From assembly GCF_001886695.1 (NCBI RefSeq), contig NZ_CP018097.1, positions 992,001 through 1,056,000 on the forward strand: a stretch of 64,000 nt of DNA. The letters run 5' to 3'. Source of the stretch: Aurantiacibacter gangjinensis (GTDB lineage Bacteria > Pseudomonadota > Alphaproteobacteria > Sphingomonadales > Sphingomonadaceae). Each line of letters opens with the position of its first letter. Position 1 is the stretch's first letter. Shown piece after piece: positions 50,951 to 60,243 of this stretch. The notes under the pieces were generated by a model. That model was not told where the DNA came from and did no database searches. It worked only from the letters and a program-made list of their open reading frames with translations. The translations under genes were made by a program, and so were the position numbers.

Positions 50951-53900
50951 GTGAAAGCTCGTATCGACAATCGAAATGTGTCGCCTGCAGGTCGCGTGCG
51001 CGCACTGGCCGGCGTGTCCGGCCTGGCCCTGTGCATGGCCACCAGCAATGTCGCGATGGCGCAGGACGCCGGCGAGCCGGGTGACGGCGTCGAGCAGGAA
51101 GAGGAAGAGGAAACGACGAATACCATCGTCGTCTCGGGCTTCCGCGCCTCGCTCGAATCCGCGCAGGATTTCAAGGAAAATGCCGACACCTTCGTCGATG
51201 TCATCACCGCTGAAGATATCGGCGCGCTGGCAGACCGTTCGGTCGCCGAAGCTTTGCAGCGCGTGCCGGGCGTCAACATCTCCCGCTTCGAACAGCGCGA
51301 CGATCCGGACCGTTTCTCGGTCGAGGGTTCGGGCGTCATCATTCGCGGCCTGCCTTTCGTTCGTTCCGAGCTGAATGGCCGCGACATCTTCTCCGCCAAT
51401 GGCGGACGCGTGCTCTCGTTCAATGACATTTCGCCCGAACTCCTTGGCCGGGTCGAGGTGTTCAAGAACACCACCGCGGACATGATCGAAGGCGGCATTT
51501 CGGGCACGGTGAATCTTGTCACGCGCAACCCGCTGGACAATCCCGGGTTCAACATCGCCGGCACGATCGAGGCCAATGTCGGCGATCTGGCGAACGAATG
51601 GTCGCCCGGCTTCTCCGTCCTCGCATCCAACACATTCGACAGCGGCATCGGAACGTTCGGCCTGCAGCTGGCCTACGCCCAGCAGGAGCTGGTGACGCGC
51701 ACCGACGCATCGCAGATTACCGACCCTTGCTACCGCGCGCCGACACTCGACGGCCCTTGCTTCCGCGCCTCGACCGTAAGTTCGGGCGGCGTGGGCGACG
51801 TGATTGCCGATGCCAGCAACTTCCCGCCGGAAGGCACGGTTATCGTGCCCAAGGGCGGCGGCGTCCGCACGACGGACCTGACGCGCGACCGCAACGCCTA
51901 TTCGGCAGTCGCCCAGTTCGAAAGCCTCGACGGGCGCTTCCTCGTCACGGCCGAATATTTGCGCGCCGATGTCGAAGGCTCGCTCAACGAATTCTCTATT
52001 CTAGCGCTTGTGAACGACGATACTTTGTTCCCTGTGCCAGTGGCAGGGATCACGCCAACATTCGACGAACGCGGCATACTGCAAACAGGAACATTTACGC
52101 AAAATGCCGGGCCAGGCATCCCAACGGAAAACCTGCGCTTCCAGCGCGAAGATGACGCAACCACGGAAGATTTCTCTGTAGATGTCGATCTTGAGCTGAC
52201 TGATCGCTTCCGCGCCAATTTCGAAGGCCAGGTCATCAGCTCCGACCGGTCGGAAGACGGCATCATCCTGGTGACCTCGACCTATTCCGACATTGCCATC
52301 GACAATTCCGTTGAGACCCCGCAGATCCAGTTCCTGCAGCCGGGCACGAGTGGCGGCGGTGACTATTTCACCGATCCGTCGCGAACCTTCTATTGGTTTA
52401 ACCTCGACAACCAGGTCGAGAATGACGGCGAGCTTTATACCTTGCGCGGTGATTTCGAATACGACCTGTCGGATAACGGCTTTCTGCGCGGCGCCCGCTT
52501 CGGCGCGCGCTGGAGCGATCGCGCCCGCACGACCCGCACGGCCAACTTCTCCAACTGGTCCAACCTCGGCGCGCCGTGGACTGGGCGCAATGGTTGTTGG
52601 TCGTCGCAGGATCCAAATAACCCCGAAGGTTGTATCTTCCCACCAGGAGCATTTCCTCCCGGCGGAGGAGCTTACGCGATCGATTTTCCCGATCAGGCGG
52701 ACATTTTTAACCCGTTCGGTGACGACTTCCAGCGCGGCAACGCGCCTGCGCCGACGCCGGGCGGTGCAGCCATCTTCTATGGCGGCGACAACCTCGTCGA
52801 TGCCTATCTCAATGGTTCGCTCGACGGCGACCTGCAGGATATCCGCGACTTCACGCTGACGCCGGAAGGTCGCCCCTTCATCGGCGGCCGCGCCGGTCTC
52901 GTGCCGGGGACTCCTTTCCTGCCGGGCGAGATTTCCGATGTCGAGGAAGAGACGCTGGCAGCCTATCTCCGCGTCGATTTCGAACGGGACTTCGGCGGCG
53001 CGACGCTGCAGGGCAATATCGGCCTGCGCTGGGTGGAAACCACCGTGCGCAGCGACGGCGAGATCAGCTTCCCGCTGCCCGATTTCTTCGACACGCCTAC
53101 CACCGTGAACGGTGTCACCGTCGGCAATGGCGACGGCGTGGTGCAGCCCGAAGAGATCACCGGTCGCTGTACCCAGGTGCAGCCGGGACAGATCGCGCCG
53201 GGTTACTGCTCGCTCTCCGATGCGCGCGTGGCGCAGTTCGCCAGCGTCTTCACCGGTGAGGTGATCGATGACAGCGCAGACGTCACCTATGACAACTGGC
53301 TGCCCAGCTTCAATGTGAAGCTGGATCTCAACAACGGCCTGCTGTTCCGCGGTGCCGTATCGCGCGGCATCTTCCGCCCCGACCTCGCGGCTTACCGCAC
53401 GGGCGGCGCCATTTTCGACAACACCAACAATCTGCGGCAGGGCGGCACGCTGGAAACCGGGCCGTTGTTCCAGATCTTCACCGGCAACCGCTTGCTGCGG
53501 CCTACCGAGAGCTGGAATTACGACCTTTCGGCGGAGTACTATTTCGCCGAAGTGGGTTCGGTTACGCTGTCATTGTTTGCCAAGGAAATCTCCGAGCTCG
53601 AGAATTTCGGCGCGAATGTCCGCAACTTCAGCAGCCCCAGCGGTGTCAGCACCGATGTGCTGGTGCAGGGGCCGGTGAACCTGGAAGACGGCACGCTCTA
53701 TGGCGTCGAATTCGCGCACCAGCAGGTGTACGACTTCCTGCCCGGACCGCTGGCCGGCCTGGGCACGGTCTTCACCTATACATATGTCGACGGCGGCGAG
53801 TTCGCCAACAATACGCTGGGTGCGGAGCAGAGCCCGTTTGCTGCGGGCTTGCCGTTGGCCGGTATCTCCGAACACACCATCAACGCGGTGCTGTTCTACG

Positions 53901-54193
53901 AGATGTACGGCATCTCGGCCCGTGCTGCCTATAACTGGCGGTCGGACTTCCTGCAGACGCCGCGTGACGTGATCTTCCCGTTCTCGCCCATCTATGGCGA
54001 AAGCACCGGGCAGCTCGATGCGTCGATTTTCTACGACCTGACCGACTCGATCAAGATCGGTGTGCAGGGCGTGAACCTGCTGGATGAAGTGACCAATACC
54101 AGCCAGGTTTTCGACTTCGACGGCACCCGCGTGACGCGCTCCGCGTTCCGCAACGACCGTCGCTTTACCTTCCTCGTCCGTTTCGACTTTTAA
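50951..54193 (+). CDS. TonB-dependent receptor for (beta-)glucan
   Basis: Outer-membrane receptor of 1080 residues in the large TonB-Xanth-Caul type. Signal peptide (about 1-38), acidic linker, TonB box-like IVVSGFRASL, a plug with ALADRSVAEALQRVPGVNISRF and VRGLPFVRSELNGRD-type sequence, then a long barrel ending in ...VRFDF. The GTG at 50951 is preceded by GGGGAGAGAG. The following genes GH16, LacI, MFS and GH3 point to a laminarin-like substrate. It ends at a 14-base-stem terminator. Confidence 0.9.
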   Translation: MKARIDNRNVSPAGRVRALAGVSGLALCMATSNVAMAQDAGEPGDGVEQEEEEETTNTIVVSGFRASLESAQDFKENADTFVDVITAEDIGALADRSVAEALQRVPGVNISRFEQRDDPDRFSVEGSGVIIRGLPFVRSELNGRDIFSANGGRVLSFNDISPELLGRVEVFKNTTADMIEGGISGTVNLVTRNPLDNPGFNIAGTIEANVGDLANEWSPGFSVLASNTFDSGIGTFGLQLAYAQQELVTRTDASQITDPCYRAPTLDGPCFRASTVSSGGVGDVIADASNFPPEGTVIVPKGGGVRTTDLTRDRNAYSAVAQFESLDGRFLVTAEYLRADVEGSLNEFSILALVNDDTLFPVPVAGITPTFDERGILQTGTFTQNAGPGIPTENLRFQREDDATTEDFSVDVDLELTDRFRANFEGQVISSDRSEDGIILVTSTYSDIAIDNSVETPQIQFLQPGTSGGGDYFTDPSRTFYWFNLDNQVENDGELYTLRGDFEYDLSDNGFLRGARFGARWSDRARTTRTANFSNWSNLGAPWTGRNGCWSSQDPNNPEGCIFPPGAFPPGGGAYAIDFPDQADIFNPFGDDFQRGNAPAPTPGGAAIFYGGDNLVDAYLNGSLDGDLQDIRDFTLTPEGRPFIGGRAGLVPGTPFLPGEISDVEEETLAAYLRVDFERDFGGATLQGNIGLRWVETTVRSDGEISFPLPDFFDTPTTVNGVTVGNGDGVVQPEEITGRCTQVQPGQIAPGYCSLSDARVAQFASVFTGEVIDDSADVTYDNWLPSFNVKLDLNNGLLFRGAVSRGIFRPDLAAYRTGGAIFDNTNNLRQGGTLETGPLFQIFTGNRLLRPTESWNYDLSAEYYFAEVGSVTLSLFAKEISELENFGANVRNFSSPSGVSTDVLVQGPVNLEDGTLYGVEFAHQQVYDFLPGPLAGLGTVFTYTYVDGGEFANNTLGAEQSPFAAGLPLAGISEHTINAVLFYEMYGISARAAYNWRSDFLQTPRDVIFPFSPIYGESTGQLDASIFYDLTDSIKIGVQGVNLLDEVTNTSQVFDFDGTRVTRSAFRNDRRFTFLVRFDF

Positions 54194-54225
54194 CGTCGGA
54201 GCTCCTCCGGACAGAGGACTTTCAT

Positions 54226-54263
54226 GGGCCCTTGCGCGATATTTCGCGCAAGGGCCCTTTTTT
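54226..54263 (+). terminator. Strong intrinsic terminator after the glucan receptor
   Basis: Perfect 14-base stem GGGCCCTTGCGCGA / TCGCGCAAGGGCCC (54226-54239, 54244-54257), loop tatt, then TTTTTT at 54258-54263. It separates the receptor transcript from the GH16 operon. Confidence 0.95.
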
Positions 54264-54295
54264 ATGCAAAGCCGAAACGGATAAGGATGCCGGTC

Positions 54296-55333
54296 ATGGT
54301 GGCGATAAACAGCAATGGGAAAGGCGAGAGCCGGGTCCGGCGAGCCGTCATCTCGTCGCTTGCGGCATCGGCGCTGATGGCTGGATGCGGCGGTGGTTCG
54401 TCCTCCGGTCCGGCACCACAGCCGATTGCCACGGCAACCCCCACACCGACACCGACCACCGCGACCGGAAGCTGGCAGCTCGTGTGGAGCGACGAATTCG
54501 ACGGCACTACTCTCGACCCTGCGAACTGGACGGCGTCGAACGATTGCTGGGGCGGCGGCAATGAGGAACGGCAGTGTTACACGCCGCGTCCAGAAAATGT
54601 GCGGCTGGAAAACGGCACGCTGGTCCTGACCGCGCGCAGCGAGCAATGGACCGGGCCCGCATGGCCTGCCAGCTTCGGCCCGGGGGGCGTCGACCCTAAC
54701 GAACAGCGCAGCAAGCCCTACACATCGGGCAAGGTGACGAGCGAGAACCTCGCCAGCTGGACCTATGGCCGCTTTGAAATCCGTGCCCGTTTCCCGCAAG
54801 GGCAGGGCATGTGGCCGGCCATCTGGATGCTGCCGGAAGAGAGCCATTATGGCAGCTGGGCAGCCTCCGGAGAGATCGACATCCTGGAAACGGTCAATCC
54901 CGGCGTGACCTGTCCGGGCTGCGAAGCGGGCGGGGAGAATTCGATTTACGGCACGCTGCATTTCGGCGGCCAGTGGCCGGACAATGCAAACCGTGGCACG
55001 GACTTGTCTTTCCCTGGCCTGATCGACGGCGAGTTTCACACGTATGGCATTGTGTGGGAGCAGGGCCGGATCATCTGGACCGTCGATGGCGAAGCCTTTG
55101 CCAGCATGACCTCTGCGGACTGGTTCACCAGTGCAACCACCGCGCCCGATGCGCCGTTCGACCGCGCCTTCCACCTCATCCTCAATCTCGCCGTCGGCGG
55201 TCGCTGGCCGGAGAGCCAGGGACTCGGCGGGGTTTCGGATTCAGGCTTTCCCAAACGGATGGAAGTCGACTGGGTGCGCGTCTATGAATGCGATGCCGAT
55301 CCGGCTACGGGTCGGGGCTGCGTGGGGGAATAA
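54296..55333 (+). CDS. GH16 family lipoprotein, laminarinase-like
   Basis: Secreted beta-glucanase of 345 residues. Basic N-terminus, then hydrophobic signal and lipobox LMAGC at 27-31, followed by a Pro/Thr linker (PTPTPTPTT). The GH16 domain carries GEIDILETV, with Glu193, Asp195 and Glu198 as the ExDxxE catalytic triad, within WPAIWMLPEESHYGSWAASGEIDILE. Such enzymes cut beta-1,3 or beta-1,3-1,4 glucans. The ATG at 54296 has AAGGA eight bases upstream; the ATG at 54287 has the site too close. LacI follows six bases after the stop. Confidence 0.9.
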   Translation: MVAINSNGKGESRVRRAVISSLAASALMAGCGGGSSSGPAPQPIATATPTPTPTTATGSWQLVWSDEFDGTTLDPANWTASNDCWGGGNEERQCYTPRPENVRLENGTLVLTARSEQWTGPAWPASFGPGGVDPNEQRSKPYTSGKVTSENLASWTYGRFEIRARFPQGQGMWPAIWMLPEESHYGSWAASGEIDILETVNPGVTCPGCEAGGENSIYGTLHFGGQWPDNANRGTDLSFPGLIDGEFHTYGIVWEQGRIIWTVDGEAFASMTSADWFTSATTAPDAPFDRAFHLILNLAVGGRWPESQGLGGVSDSGFPKRMEVDWVRVYECDADPATGRGCVGE

Positions 55334-55339
55334 TCGCAA

Positions 55340-56398
55340 GTGGCACGTCGCCGGCAATCCGTAACGATCAAGCATGTGGCCGCCGATGCAGGCGTTTCGC
55401 TGCAGACCGTAAGCCGTGTCATCAATAACGAGGCGAATGTCCGCCCGGCGATGAAAAAGCGGGTGCAGGAAAGCATCGACCGCCTCGGCTATGTGCCTTC
55501 GATCGCGGCGCAGCGGATGAGCGGATCGCGCTCCTACCTCATCCTCGCGCTCAATGATCGCGACCGGACCATCGAGGATTGGCGCGCGCGCGAAGGACGC
55601 GACTGGGTGGACCAGATGCTGCTGGGCGGCATGCTGAAATGCGCCGAATACGGGTATCGCCTGATATTCGAGCTGGTCGACACGCACAGCGACCATGTGC
55701 AGCGCGAATTGCGCGCGGCGATTGCAGCCCTGCAACCCGATGGCGTCGTTCTCACCCCGCCGCATTCCGACAACACGCTCATCACCGATGTGCTGGAGGA
55801 AGAGGGCATCCGTTTCGCGCGCATCGGATCGCGCAAGAATGGCGGCCATATCGCGATCACCATGGGCGACGACAAGCTGGCGGCGATGGCGACCCAGCAC
55901 CTGATCGACAAAGGCCATGAACGCATCGGCTTTATCGCCGGGCCGGACGAATACGCGGTCAGCGGCTGGCGCAAGGATGGCTGGGAAGAGAGCATGTCGG
56001 CGGCTGGCTACGAGGTCGAAGGCCTGTGCGTGCGGGGCGACTGGACTTACGCGTCCGGCGAAAAGGCCGCGCGCGATCTGCTGGGGGCAGCCGACCGACC
56101 GACTGCCATTATCGCCAGCAACGACCAGATGGCGCTCGCGACCAATGCCGTGGCGCATGCGCTGGGCATGGCGGTGCCGGGCGACATCTCGATCATCAGC
56201 TTCGACAATTCTCCGGTGACCCGTTTTGTGCAACCGGCATTGACGGCTGTCGACCAGCCCGTTGCGCGTACGGTGTCGACGGCGGTCGAGCTGCTTATCA
56301 AGGCACAGCGTGGCGAGGATATGCCGGAAATGCCGGTGGTGATTCCGGGAACGCTGGTAGAGCGCCAGTCCGTTTCCGCGCCGCGAAGCAAGGGATGA
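55340..56398 (+). CDS. LacI-family transcription regulator
   Basis: Sugar-responsive repressor of 352 residues starting at a GTG. The helix-turn-helix is residues 8-30 (VTIKHVAADAGVSLQTVSRVIN), the hinge helix is YVPSIAAQRMSGS, and the rest is a periplasmic-binding-like sensor domain (about 65-345) with GDDKLAAMATQHLIDKGHERIGFIAGP. It lies inside the glucan locus between GH16 and MFS. Its likely targets are the palindromes at 50816-50825 and 57660-57675. The stop overlaps the next gene start (ATGA). Confidence 0.93.
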   Translation: MARRRQSVTIKHVAADAGVSLQTVSRVINNEANVRPAMKKRVQESIDRLGYVPSIAAQRMSGSRSYLILALNDRDRTIEDWRAREGRDWVDQMLLGGMLKCAEYGYRLIFELVDTHSDHVQRELRAAIAALQPDGVVLTPPHSDNTLITDVLEEEGIRFARIGSRKNGGHIAITMGDDKLAAMATQHLIDKGHERIGFIAGPDEYAVSGWRKDGWEESMSAAGYEVEGLCVRGDWTYASGEKAARDLLGAADRPTAIIASNDQMALATNAVAHALGMAVPGDISIISFDNSPVTRFVQPALTAVDQPVARTVSTAVELLIKAQRGEDMPEMPVVIPGTLVERQSVSAPRSKG

Positions 56399-57627
56399 CC
56401 TCCGCCGCATCGGCGCACATAACCGGCGAAAGCCAGTCGCTGCGCTATCTCTGGCTCTATGCGCTCGCCGCTGCCGGCGGGGCTACGGCCTACATGCCCT
56501 TCCTCACCATTTTGCTGCCCGTGCGGGTCGAGCTGATGGCTGGCGGACAGGCCGAGCAAGTCGAATGGCTGGCCTATTGCTTCTTAGCAGGCGCCATCGC
56601 GGCCAGCATCGCCAATATCGCTTTCGGCTGGTTGTCCGACCGGACCCGGACCCGCACGCCATGGATCCTGGCAGGCCTCGTATCCAGCTGCGGCCTGCTG
56701 CTCGCCATGGCGTTGGCGGACGATCTGCCGATCTTGCTGGTATTGCTCGTCGCCTGGCAGGTTTCGCTCAACATGATGCTCAGCCCGCTTGCCGCGCTTG
56801 CAGGCGACACTGTGCCGGATCACCAGAAAGGCCTCCCCGGCGGCCTTCTGGCGCTCTCGCCCGGGCTGGGTGCCGCTGCCGGTGCAATCGTGACGATAGA
56901 AGGCCTTGCCACTGCGGACGAACGGCTGGCCCTGGTGGCTGTCATGGTGGCGGTTTGCGTGCTGCCCGTTCTGTTGTTCGGAAGACCGCGGCCCATGCCA
57001 AAATTGATGCGCCCGCGCACGGCAGAGGAGCTGCGCGATCCGGCGCGACAGGGCCGCTACAAGCGCGGCGTGGTCGCCCGCATGTGGCTCGCGCGCTTCC
57101 TGATGCAGATCGCCGAGGCGGCGCTGTTCGCTTATCTCTACACCTGGTTCCGCAGCATCTCTCCCGATTTCGGCGATGACGATACGGCGCAGGTCTTCGG
57201 CGGGGTGCTGCTGGTGGCGGTGCCCCTCACGCTGCTGGTGGGTCGGTGGAGCGACAAGGCAGGGCGGCCGATCTTCCCGCTCGCCATCGCTGCGGCCGTA
57301 ACGGCCATCGCACTGTTGCTGATGGCCAGCGCGCAGACACTGTTGCCCGCCATCATCGCCTATACGCTGTTCGGGCTCGTCACCTCGATGTTCCTGTCGC
57401 TCCATATTGCGCAGACCTTGCGCGTGTTGCCGCTGCCGCAGCGTCGCGGGCGCGACCTCGGCATTTTCAACCTGACCAACACGCTTCCCGCCCTCGTCAT
57501 GGCGGGGCTGTCGCTCGACCTGGTGCCGCGCCTCGGATTTCCGGGATTTTTCACGCTTCTCGCCGGGCTTGCAGCGCTCGCCGCCATGCTGCTTTTTACC
57601 GTGCCGCGCACGGATCAAGCCGCTTGA
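56395..57627 (+). CDS. MFS transporter (sugar, glucan locus)
   Basis: Inner-membrane transporter of 410 residues with about 12 transmembrane helices. The central loop carries RTRTRTPWILAGL, GRPRPMPKLMRPRTAEEL and the second-half motif GRWSDKAGRPIFPL. These features fit a major facilitator, possibly a GPH- or sugar-type carrier. It starts within the lacI stop (ATGA at 56395-56398), so the two are coupled. Substrate is presumably a glucan oligosaccharide; not shown. Confidence 0.85.
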   Translation: MTSAASAHITGESQSLRYLWLYALAAAGGATAYMPFLTILLPVRVELMAGGQAEQVEWLAYCFLAGAIAASIANIAFGWLSDRTRTRTPWILAGLVSSCGLLLAMALADDLPILLVLLVAWQVSLNMMLSPLAALAGDTVPDHQKGLPGGLLALSPGLGAAAGAIVTIEGLATADERLALVAVMVAVCVLPVLLFGRPRPMPKLMRPRTAEELRDPARQGRYKRGVVARMWLARFLMQIAEAALFAYLYTWFRSISPDFGDDDTAQVFGGVLLVAVPLTLLVGRWSDKAGRPIFPLAIAAAVTAIALLLMASAQTLLPAIIAYTLFGLVTSMFLSLHIAQTLRVLPLPQRRGRDLGIFNLTNTLPALVMAGLSLDLVPRLGFPGFFTLLAGLAALAAMLLFTVPRTDQAA

Positions 57628-57659
57628 TTTTCGCAAAAAGCCGTGCGATTGCTCGTTCG

Positions 57660-57675
57660 TTGAGAACGTTCTCAA
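57660..57675. promoter_or_regulatory. Perfect LacI-type operator before the GH3 gene
   Basis: TTGAGAACGTTCTCAA, a perfect 16-base palindrome 31 bases before the GH3 start. Its core AACGTT is shared with the site at 50816-50825. It indicates a separate, repressed promoter for GH3 and the downstream transporter. Confidence 0.7.
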
Positions 57676-57706
57676 AAAGAGAAGCTCGGACGGGAAGAGG
57701 ATGATT

Positions 57707-60175
57707 ATGCGCGCCAACCGCACGATGAGGGCCGTGATTTCGACGGCAGCCCTGGCTCTGGGATTGTCAGCCTGCGCTGCCGTGCCGGCAGACGGCCCGG
57801 CTACCGCTGCCATCGAAAGCGCAGCACCGACAGCGATGAGCGAAGAGGATGCGGTCATCGCAGACCTCGTTTCGCGCATGTCGCTGGAGCGCAAGATCGC
57901 CCAGCTGATTCAGCCGCAGATCAATTCCTTCACGCCCGAAGACATGGAGCGCTACCGTTTCGGCAGCTATCTCAACGGCGGCAATGGCGGCCCCTATGGC
58001 GACGAGTTCGCGCCGGCATCCGAATGGCTGCGCTATGCCGACGAGATGTATGATGCATCGGTGCGCCCCTTGCCCAATGGCGAGCCGGTAATCCCGACCA
58101 TGTGGGGCACCGATGCCGTCCACGGCCACACCAATGTGGTGGGGGCGACGATCTTCCCGCACAATATCGGCCTCGGCGCCACAGGCGATGCCGATCTGGT
58201 GCGCCGCATCGGCCATGCCACTGCCATCGAGATCGAAGTAACCGGCATCGACTGGAACTTCTCCCCCACCGTCGCCGTCGCGCAGGACGATCGCTGGGGC
58301 CGGACCTATGAAAGCTATTCCGAAGACCCCGACATCGTGGCGCGCATGGGCGCGGCGCTGGTGGAGGGGCTTCAGGGCAATCCACAGGCGGACGACTTTC
58401 TCGGCACCGGGCGGGTGATCGCGACGGCCAAGCACTTCTTTGGCGATGGCGGCACCGAACAGGGCGTCGACCAGGGCGATGTCAATGGCGACATCGACGA
58501 ATTGCTGGCAGTTCACGGCCGTCCCTATCCCGCCGCTATCGACGCCGGCGTGGAATCGGTGATGGCGAGCTTCAATTCCATCAACGGTCGCAAGATGCAT
58601 GGCAACGAGATGTTGCTGACCGATGTCTTGCGCGGGCAGATGGGGTTCGATGGGCTGGTGGTCGGCGACTGGAACGGCCACGGCCAGGTGCAAGGGTGCA
58701 CGGTCACCGATTGTCCGCAATCGCTGCTGGCCGGCCTCGACATCTATATGGTGCCCGATGACTGGCGCGGCCTGATGGAAAACCTGATCGCGCAGGTGAA
58801 TGACGGCACGATCCCGATGGCGCGCGTGGACGAAGCCGTCACGCGCGTATTGCGGGTGAAATACCGTGCAGGCATCCTCGGTGCGGATGCGGCGCGCCCG
58901 TCCGAGCGCGGCGTGGGCGGCCAGTTTGCGCTGCTTGGCTCTCCGCAGCACCGTGCACTCGCGCGCGAGGCCGTGGCCGCCTCGCAGGTGATCCTCACCA
59001 ATGATGGCATCCTGCCGCTGGCACCGGGCATGGATGTGCTGGTCGCAGGATCGGCCGCCGACGATATCGGCCAGGCATCGGGCGGCTGGACGCTCGAATG
59101 GCAGGGCGGCCTCGAAGGCGAAATGGGCCGGTCCGCGGGAATAGCGGACGCGATTTTTCCCGGCGCAACCTCCATCTGGGACGGGCTGGAAATGGCCGTA
59201 ACCACGGGCGGAGGCACCGCCACGCTTTCCGAAGACGGCAGCTTCACCACAAGGCCGGATGTCGCCGTCGTCGTATTCGGAGAGCGGCCTTACGCCGAAT
59301 TTGCCGGAGACAGGCCGGATATGGCCTTTCGTGACGAGGAAGGGCTGAACCTGCTGCGCGGTTTCCGCGAACAGGGCATTCCGACCGTCGCCGTATTCCT
59401 TTCGGGCCGTCCGATGTGGATGAACCGCGAGATGAATGCCGCGAATGCCTTCGTCGCATCGTGGCTTCCCGGCAGCGAAGGCGCGGGCGTCGCCGATATC
59501 CTGACAGGCGCGGTGCAGGCGACGGGTCGGCTATCCTTCAGCTGGCCGAACGATTGCATCGGCCGCCCGCTCAACCAGGCCGAGGGCGCGCTGTTTGCCG
59601 TCGGCTATGGCCTTTCTACACGCGAGACCGGCAATCGCGGCGAGCTGGGCGAAAGCTGCAGCCTGCTGGAAGAGCGCGACGGGGCAGACCTGTTCACCTC
59701 GGGCCGCCTTGCAACCGGTGTGAATGCCTATGCGGCAGGCGGCGCGCTGACCATTGCGGACGATGTGCTCATCCAGATGCGCGGGTCTTCCAGCCCGGCA
59801 GGCGTGACGATGCGCGGCATCGATCGCAACGCGCAGGAAGATGCGCGCGAGATCGCGATGCAACCCGGCGCTCGCTTCGGCATACGGCAGGATGGCACGG
59901 GCAGCGGCGGTTATCGCATCGCCTACCGCGTGGAGGAACGCCCTGCGGGTCCGGTTACGCTCATCGTGGGAGATGGTGACACGGCGACCCGCCTGGATGT
60001 AACGATGCAGTTCCAGAATGCGGCAGGCAAGGGCTGGCGTGAAATGGTAATTAGCGAAGAATGTGCGCCCGGTCTGGGGCAGCGGATCGAGTTCGCCACC
60101 GGATCGCAGCTTACCTTCGCGATCTCCAGCATCACGCGCGAGGAACTGCCGGAAGGAACCGCTTGCTCTTTCTGA
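57707..60175 (+). CDS. GH3 beta-glucosidase lipoprotein (ExoP-type)
   Basis: Exo-acting beta-glucosidase of 822 residues. Signal and lipobox LSAC at 20-23. N-terminal GH3 domain with VIPTMWGTDAVHGHTNVVGATIFPHNIGLGATGD, AKHFFGDGGTEQGVDQG and nucleophile Asp321 in GLVVGDWNGHGQ. A second GH3_C domain follows (about 420-640), then a C-terminal carbohydrate-binding-like region (about 660-822) as in ExoP-type enzymes. It would release glucose from beta-glucan oligomers. ATG 57707 is chosen for GGAAGAGG upstream; ATG 57701 has no spacing. Confidence 0.93.
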   Translation: MRANRTMRAVISTAALALGLSACAAVPADGPATAAIESAAPTAMSEEDAVIADLVSRMSLERKIAQLIQPQINSFTPEDMERYRFGSYLNGGNGGPYGDEFAPASEWLRYADEMYDASVRPLPNGEPVIPTMWGTDAVHGHTNVVGATIFPHNIGLGATGDADLVRRIGHATAIEIEVTGIDWNFSPTVAVAQDDRWGRTYESYSEDPDIVARMGAALVEGLQGNPQADDFLGTGRVIATAKHFFGDGGTEQGVDQGDVNGDIDELLAVHGRPYPAAIDAGVESVMASFNSINGRKMHGNEMLLTDVLRGQMGFDGLVVGDWNGHGQVQGCTVTDCPQSLLAGLDIYMVPDDWRGLMENLIAQVNDGTIPMARVDEAVTRVLRVKYRAGILGADAARPSERGVGGQFALLGSPQHRALAREAVAASQVILTNDGILPLAPGMDVLVAGSAADDIGQASGGWTLEWQGGLEGEMGRSAGIADAIFPGATSIWDGLEMAVTTGGGTATLSEDGSFTTRPDVAVVVFGERPYAEFAGDRPDMAFRDEEGLNLLRGFREQGIPTVAVFLSGRPMWMNREMNAANAFVASWLPGSEGAGVADILTGAVQATGRLSFSWPNDCIGRPLNQAEGALFAVGYGLSTRETGNRGELGESCSLLEERDGADLFTSGRLATGVNAYAAGGALTIADDVLIQMRGSSSPAGVTMRGIDRNAQEDAREIAMQPGARFGIRQDGTGSGGYRIAYRVEERPAGPVTLIVGDGDTATRLDVTMQFQNAAGKGWREMVISEECAPGLGQRIEFATGSQLTFAISSITREELPEGTACSF

Positions 60176-60243
60176 GCAAGTGACGGACACACGGGAATTG
60201 GCGGGACCGGCATGACACCGGCCCGATGATCGGGGAGAGTATT

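Noticed and set aside
54224-54295. Earlier start codon for the GH16 gene
   Set aside because: It lies inside the stem of the terminator at 54226-54263; the 54296 ATG has a proper ribosome site.
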